Assembly: GCA_016280525.1 (NCBI GenBank)
Contig: JAEEGW010000287.1
Location: forward strand, 1 to 9,033
Direction of reading: 5' to 3'
DNA: 9,033 bases
From: Clostridiales bacterium
GTDB taxonomy: Bacteria > Bacillota > Clostridia > Oscillospirales > CAG-272
In this document: one piece after another, positions 5,583-9,033 of the stretch
Numbering within the stretch: position 1 is the stretch's first letter
Layout of the letters: every line of letters starts with the position of its first letter
Position numbers and translations under genes: made by a program
Notes under the pieces: generated by a model
Told to the model about the DNA's origin: nothing
What the model saw: only the letters and a program-made list of their open reading frames with translations
The model's database searches: none

Positions 5583-6716
5583 ATGTCAAAAGAAAGCATT
5601 GAAGAATCAGCTTTAAAAAGAGAAAAAACAATAGTAAAGACAAGTATAATAGGCATTGTAACAAATCTGTTTCTTGTCGGATTCAAGGCGTTCGTAGGGC
5701 TTGTGTCTAACTCTATCGCCGTTATACTCGACGCGGTAAACAACCTCTCGGACGCGTTATCGTCCATAGTTACGATAATAGGCGCAAAGCTCGGCGCAAA
5801 ACAGCCGAATAAAAAACACCCGCTCGGTTACGGCAGGATAGAATATTTAAGCTCAATGATAGTCGCCGGTCTTGTTCTCTACGCCGGCATCACGTCGCTC
5901 GTTGAGTCTGTAAAAAAGATAATAACGCCGGAAGCCGCCGATTACAGCGCGGTATCGATAATTATTATTTCCGTCGCTATCGTTGTCAAGCTGATACTCG
6001 GCCTGTACGTGAAAAAACAGGGCAAAAAAGTCAATTCCGGCGCGCTTACCGCATCCGGCTCCGACGCTCTGTTCGACGCCATTTTATCCGCATCCGTGCT
6101 CGCCTCGGCGATAGTTTATCTGATCTGGCACGTATCGCTTGAAGCGTACGTCGGCGTTATCATAGCCGGGTTCATCATAAAAGCCGGTATCGAGATGATG
6201 ATAGAAACGTTAAACGACATTATAGGCAAGCGCGAAGACGCGGAAACGACAAAAGAGTTAAAAGATATAATCTGCGAAGAAGAGGAAGTGTTAGGCGCCT
6301 ACGACGTCACGCTTTTCAACTACGGTCCGAACAGAAATTACGGCTCGGTACATATCGAGCTGCCCGACACGCTGAGCGTTGACGACGTGGACCGCATCAC
6401 AAGAAAAATACAGACAGACGTATTCCACAAGACGGGCATAATTCTCACCGGCATAGGCGTCTACTCGTTCAACACGTCAAACGACGAGGCGGCGCAGATG
6501 AGAAACGCCGTTCAGAAAGCGGTAATGTGCCACGACTGGGCGCTTCAGATGCACGGCTTTTACGCCGATACGGATAATAAAACGCTCCGCTTTGACGTGG
6601 TCATCAATTTCGATGTAGATAAAAAAGAAGCGATACAGACGCTATATACACAGATCGGAGAACTTTATCCGGATTACGAGCTTACGATAATACCCGACGT
6701 TGACGTAGCCGACTGA
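5583..6716 (+). CDS. Cation diffusion facilitator, Mn(II)/Fe(II)-type metal exporter
   Basis: A 377-residue inner-membrane CDF antiporter that would export divalent metal in exchange for protons. Membrane segments are apparent at about 20-42, 45-68, 90-110, 122-143, 160-183 and 187-206. The family signature HPLGYGRIEYL is at 79-89. Intramembrane metal-site residues read N53xxxD57 in segment 2 (DAVNNLSDAL) and D161xxxD165 in segment 5 (SDALFDAI). An Asn-Asp/Asp-Asp set resembles Mn(II) exporters such as streptococcal MntE rather than zinc CDFs, which use histidine; Fe(II) is possible. After the usual cytoplasmic domain (about 215-297) there is an extra ferredoxin-like module (about 303-375), so it is longer than the common 300 residues. 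Start ATG 5583 is preceded by GGAGG at 5573-5577. Last gene of the operon, followed by a terminator. Substrate is inferred. Confidence 0.92.
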   Translation: MSKESIEESALKREKTIVKTSIIGIVTNLFLVGFKAFVGLVSNSIAVILDAVNNLSDALSSIVTIIGAKLGAKQPNKKHPLGYGRIEYLSSMIVAGLVLYAGITSLVESVKKIITPEAADYSAVSIIIISVAIVVKLILGLYVKKQGKKVNSGALTASGSDALFDAILSASVLASAIVYLIWHVSLEAYVGVIIAGFIIKAGIEMMIETLNDIIGKREDAETTKELKDIICEEEEVLGAYDVTLFNYGPNRNYGSVHIELPDTLSVDDVDRITRKIQTDVFHKTGIILTGIGVYSFNTSNDEAAQMRNAVQKAVMCHDWALQMHGFYADTDNKTLRFDVVINFDVDKKEAIQTLYTQIGELYPDYELTIIPDVDVAD

Positions 6717-6726
6717 TCCGCCGGAA

Positions 6727-6760
6727 CATAAAAGAGGGGCTGGCAAGCCCCTTTTTTATG
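6727..6760. terminator. Bidirectional rho-independent terminator
   Basis: GC stem GGGGCT/AGCCCC (6736-6741 and 6746-6751) with a GGCA tetraloop is flanked by CATAAAAGA and TTTTTTATG. These pair too, giving a 15-bp hairpin with an A-tract on one side and a T-tract on the other. It lies 10 bases after the CDF stop and 14 bases after the stop of the convergent peptidase gene, so it can end both transcripts. Confidence 0.92.
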
Positions 6761-6774
6761 TTATTATCCTGAAA

Positions 6775-7767
6775 TTAAAGCTTGTATTTCTCTTCCGCTA
6801 TACCGTTATATAATTCCGTAAACTTTCCGGGAACGTCAAAGGCTTTGAACAGTTCTTCTTTTCCGTAGAACAGATCGATCAATCCCCACATATAACAGCC
6901 GAAATAATACGTCGGATACTGTTTTATGCTTTTGCCCATGAACTCAAACTGCTCGTATTTTGATACGGCGTCTTTTACTTCGTCATAAGTCTTTTCTCCG
7001 CACGCTTTATAATCTTCTTTGATCATATTGAATATTTCATCAAAGTGAGACTCGTAAAAAGCCGTGTCGTCCTTATCCATCGCATAAGTACGGTCAATGT
7101 ATTTCGCTTTTTTGTTTACCGTTGCCAGATTATTGCAGAAATGCACGGCAAGACCCTCGTACGCGAAATTCTGCAAAAAGAAGTCCTGTGGGGTAATACC
7201 GTCCGGGAACAGGATCTGCCCGGTAAACAAATGATGTATTTCATGCGCGGTAACGTGCAGAAAATCGTCCTTGCCGTCAAACAGGTTCAGATTCGCCGCG
7301 TCGTAATCGATATAATCGCCGTACGGCCACCCCATTGAATTGCCTATCGAAATTATCAGGATTATATGTAACTGTGGCATCCCGTCAAGCAGACTGTCCG
7401 GCAGACCGTTTTTTAAGAGCGTTTCCATGACCTTATGATCTTCGTTATCAAGCGCGGTAAATTCGCCTATCTTTTTCATGCGCTGCTCAATATCGTTATA
7501 AAACGCAATAAACGAATCTTTTTTATACTGCAGCCGCGGATTTAAAAATTCCTTTTTATCAAAATTCATAAAGAAATCCACAGCCTCTTCAAAACTGACA
7601 CCGCAGACGGGAAGGGACGGATCGGCGTATCTGTCAAATTCCACTTTATAATCCGGAAGGCTAAGGATCTTCCTCAGCTCTTTTTCGTCGCCCTTCCCGC
7701 AGCGTTTTCTGTTAATAAGCCATTCCGACATCGGCTGCAGCGCCTCTGTGTTGAAACTTATCTTCAC
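6775..7767 (-). CDS. Putative HExxH zinc metallopeptidase, uncharacterised
   Basis: A 330-residue protein without signal peptide or membrane segment, so probably cytosolic. The zinc motif is HVTAHEIHHLFTG (171-183): His175 and His179 would bind zinc and Glu176 would be catalytic. Twenty-five residues on, FAYEGLAVHF (201-210) supplies Glu204 as the third ligand, as in gluzincins, where ExxA-type helices follow HExxH. SMGWPYGDYIDYDAANLNLF (144-163) may form the substrate-edge strand. YPTYYFGCYMWGLIDLFYG (284-302) resembles the C-terminal helix of DUF5700/DUF2268-like putative peptidases; I cannot name the exact family. The start codon is GTG (7765-7767), supported by GGGGAGG at 7776-7782 with 8-base spacing. 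It follows the YolD-like gene by 46 bases with no visible promoter or terminator between, so co-transcription is likely. The substrate is unknown. Confidence 0.8.
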   Translation of the reverse strand: MKISFNTEALQPMSEWLINRKRCGKGDEKELRKILSLPDYKVEFDRYADPSLPVCGVSFEEAVDFFMNFDKKEFLNPRLQYKKDSFIAFYNDIEQRMKKIGEFTALDNEDHKVMETLLKNGLPDSLLDGMPQLHIILIISIGNSMGWPYGDYIDYDAANLNLFDGKDDFLHVTAHEIHHLFTGQILFPDGITPQDFFLQNFAYEGLAVHFCNNLATVNKKAKYIDRTYAMDKDDTAFYESHFDEIFNMIKEDYKACGEKTYDEVKDAVSKYEQFEFMGKSIKQYPTYYFGCYMWGLIDLFYGKEELFKAFDVPGKFTELYNGIAEEKYKL

Positions 7768-7813
7768 TGTAAAATCCTCCCCTGAAGTTGAAAATTCTTG
7801 CCATAACGGCCCG

Positions 7814-8248
7814 TCAGAATTCCTCCGGCAGATACTCGGTTATGATCTGTGCGCTGATCTCATACAGATCATCCAGCCGGATCACAGTTCCGTTTGTCAT
7901 ATATATGATTTTTTCGTAATCATCGTATTTCTTTATAATTCCGTCAGCTGTAACGTACCGGCCGCCGGATTTTCTTTTGTCCGGCAAAAAATACGTTACG
8001 GATATAACGGGGTTTTCGTCAAGGTGATCGATAACTATTTTGAGTTTGTTTGAAAGCCGGAGCTTTGCGTCGTCGTCAAGCTCCGTTTTTTCTTCCGTCG
8101 CCCTCGCCGTTTCGGATACTATATCTTCATATCCGGTAAGCGCGGCAAAAGGCGAAAACTGCGCGGCGTAACTGTCACGCCCGAGCTGCGGATGCTTCTT
8201 TGACACGTGATGCGGAAGATCTATGATATTATCGTATTTATCTGTCAT
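7814..8248 (-). CDS. YolD-like protein, partner of UvrX-type polymerase
   Basis: A 144-residue YolD-like family protein. The family core is near the N-terminus: YDNIIDLPHHVSKKHPQLGR (5-24), then SYAAQFSPFAALTGYEDI (26-43). The C-terminal half is beta-rich (VISVTYFLPDKRKSGGRYV, about 82-100). I chose ATG at 8248 because AGGAGG (8254-8259) lies 5 bases upstream and the protein then starts MTDKYDNIIDLP as in relatives. The alternative ATG at 8284 overlaps the polymerase stop as ATGA but lacks a spaced ribosome site; it would add 12 residues. YolD-like genes are commonly paired with Y-family polymerases (yolD-uvrX, yqjX-yqjW in Bacillus subtilis) and are thought to act with them in damage tolerance. 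Here the gene lies directly downstream of the polymerase. The biochemical role is not established. Confidence 0.88.
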   Translation of the reverse strand: MTDKYDNIIDLPHHVSKKHPQLGRDSYAAQFSPFAALTGYEDIVSETARATEEKTELDDDAKLRLSNKLKIVIDHLDENPVISVTYFLPDKRKSGGRYVTADGIIKKYDDYEKIIYMTNGTVIRLDDLYEISAQIITEYLPEEF

Positions 8249-8280
8249 TCCGTCCTCCTGAAAACCGGGGTTGACCGGGA

Positions 8281-9033
8281 TCATTCCCCCGCTTTATGCC
8301 CGCCTACCTGTTTGTTTCTTTCTATCGTCGTCGCGCCTTCCTGCAAATTCATTCCTTTAAGGATCGCGTTTTTTCCGTATTTCTTTTTAAGCTCTATAGA
8401 GGCCTGCTGAACTTTGCGCTCTTTTTCACGCGCCGCCTTTTCCTCGGCCTGTTTTCTTTCTATTTCTTCAACGTCGTCAAAAAACGTAAGCTGCAGCTGC
8501 CCGGGCTGTGTCCGCGCCTCTTTTTCGTCAATTACGTGGTTTGCCACGACGTACATTCTGCGGACGGTCAGATTTTTATCGACTATGCGGTCGTACAACT
8601 GTGTCACTTTTTCCATTATCAGCTTAGTTGACGAGCTGAATTTGCCGAGATTTATCGAGCCGTGCGCCTGCTTCGGTATCTTACGCCCGTATCTGTCAAC
8701 TTCAACGGCGCCGTTGTAGTCGTGCTCCGTCAGATTTTCGGTGTCGTATCCGACCGTCAGCACCATCTGATCCGTCACAAGCCCTTTTTCAACGAGATCA
8801 AGCACGAGCAAGTCCGTCATTTCCTGCGCTATCAGCCGCCCTTTTTCAAAGCCGTAAGGCTGAGATAAGACCTGACCGGAGCTTATGCTGTTGTTTTCCG
8901 GCTTGTACGATTTGACGTCGGCTATCGTCGTAGGCTCCCAGCCCCACGCGTGATTTATCAGAAGCTCCGCGTTCACGCCGAATTCTTTATAAAGCTTTTC
9001 CTCGCTGTCAACGGAACACAGCGCAATGTCGCC
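8281..9033 (-). CDS. Y-family translesion DNA polymerase, UvrX/ImuB-DinB type (5' end cut by window edge)
   Basis: The frame is open from the right edge to TGA at 8281-8283. The 250 visible residues are the C-terminal part; the palm with the catalytic carboxylates lies outside. The visible part begins GDIALCSVDSEEKLYKEFG and continues through LLINHAWGWEP and SISSGQVL to a little-finger-like region (MTDLLVLDLVEKGLVTDQMV, then RYGRKIPKQAHGSINLG), as in Firmicutes UvrX-like polymerases that bypass lesions. The internal GTG at 8976 is a valine codon, not the start. QLTFF (8479-8493) matches the QL[S/D]LF beta-clamp-binding consensus. A charged coiled-coil-like tract (DVEEIERKQAEEKAAREKER) follows, then a conserved-looking tail (KYGKNAILKGMNLQEGATTI). 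In the family such genes are often SOS-induced; any LexA site would be upstream, out of view. Confidence 0.92.
   Translation of the reverse strand, partial: GDIALCSVDSEEKLYKEFGVNAELLINHAWGWEPTTIADVKSYKPENNSISSGQVLSQPYGFEKGRLIAQEMTDLLVLDLVEKGLVTDQMVLTVGYDTENLTEHDYNGAVEVDRYGRKIPKQAHGSINLGKFSSSTKLIMEKVTQLYDRIVDKNLTVRRMYVVANHVIDEKEARTQPGQLQLTFFDDVEEIERKQAEEKAAREKERKVQQASIELKKKYGKNAILKGMNLQEGATTIERNKQVGGHKAGE

Noticed and set aside
8249..8284. Start of the YolD-like gene at 8284 overlapping the polymerase stop as ATGA
   Set aside because: Overlap coupling is possible, but no spaced ribosome site is present, while AGGAGG sits 5 bases before the ATG at 8248, where family-like sequence begins.

Overview
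The window looks like a Bacillota (Clostridia-type) chromosome segment, probably from an uncultured gut or rumen lineage. The basis is the gene families (OhrR, YolD-like protein with a UvrX-like polymerase, short flavodoxin, GH99-like lipoprotein), strong AGGAGG-type ribosome binding sites, perfect-consensus sigma-A promoters and roughly balanced GC. This is inference from style and family content; there is no rRNA or other marker gene. No IS element, CRISPR array, tRNA or rRNA was seen. Coding density is high, and the longest gap (3888-4104) is a regulatory region.

Layout: (1) Bases 1-3887, minus strand: a three-gene operon read right to left, consisting of a small PPC/DUF296-domain protein, a large lipoprotein fusing a beta-sandwich-like region, a copper-amine-oxidase-N-like domain and a GH99-like catalytic domain, and a second lipoprotein that runs off the left edge. 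It starts from a perfect TTGACA-17-TATAAT promoter in the 3888-4104 gap. (2) Bases 4031-6760, plus strand: a four-gene operon made of an OhrR-class MarR repressor, a thiol glutathione peroxidase, a short flavodoxin and a cation diffusion facilitator with an Asn-Asp/Asp-Asp metal site. Its promoter is also a perfect consensus and is embedded in a long dyad that looks like a double OhrR operator. The operon ends in a bidirectional terminator at 6727-6760. (3) Bases 6775-9033, minus strand: the 3' part of a Y-family translesion polymerase (5' end off the right edge), a YolD-like partner and an HExxH zinc peptidase of unknown role.

How the genes may work together: the central operon reads as a self-regulated organic-peroxide response. 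OhrR senses through Cys15, Gpx destroys hydroperoxides using thioredoxin-type chemistry, the flavodoxin may carry electrons, and the CDF pump would export Mn(II) or Fe(II). The pump is the least expected member. The left operon looks like a cell-surface glycan module, and the right one a DNA-damage-tolerance module. No single wholly new system is evident. The most interesting points are the operator architecture with its redox and metal-efflux operon, a hairpin wedged between Shine-Dalgarno and start codon of the GH99-like gene, the unclassified C-terminus of the left-edge lipoprotein, and the unknown peptidase linked to the polymerase pair.
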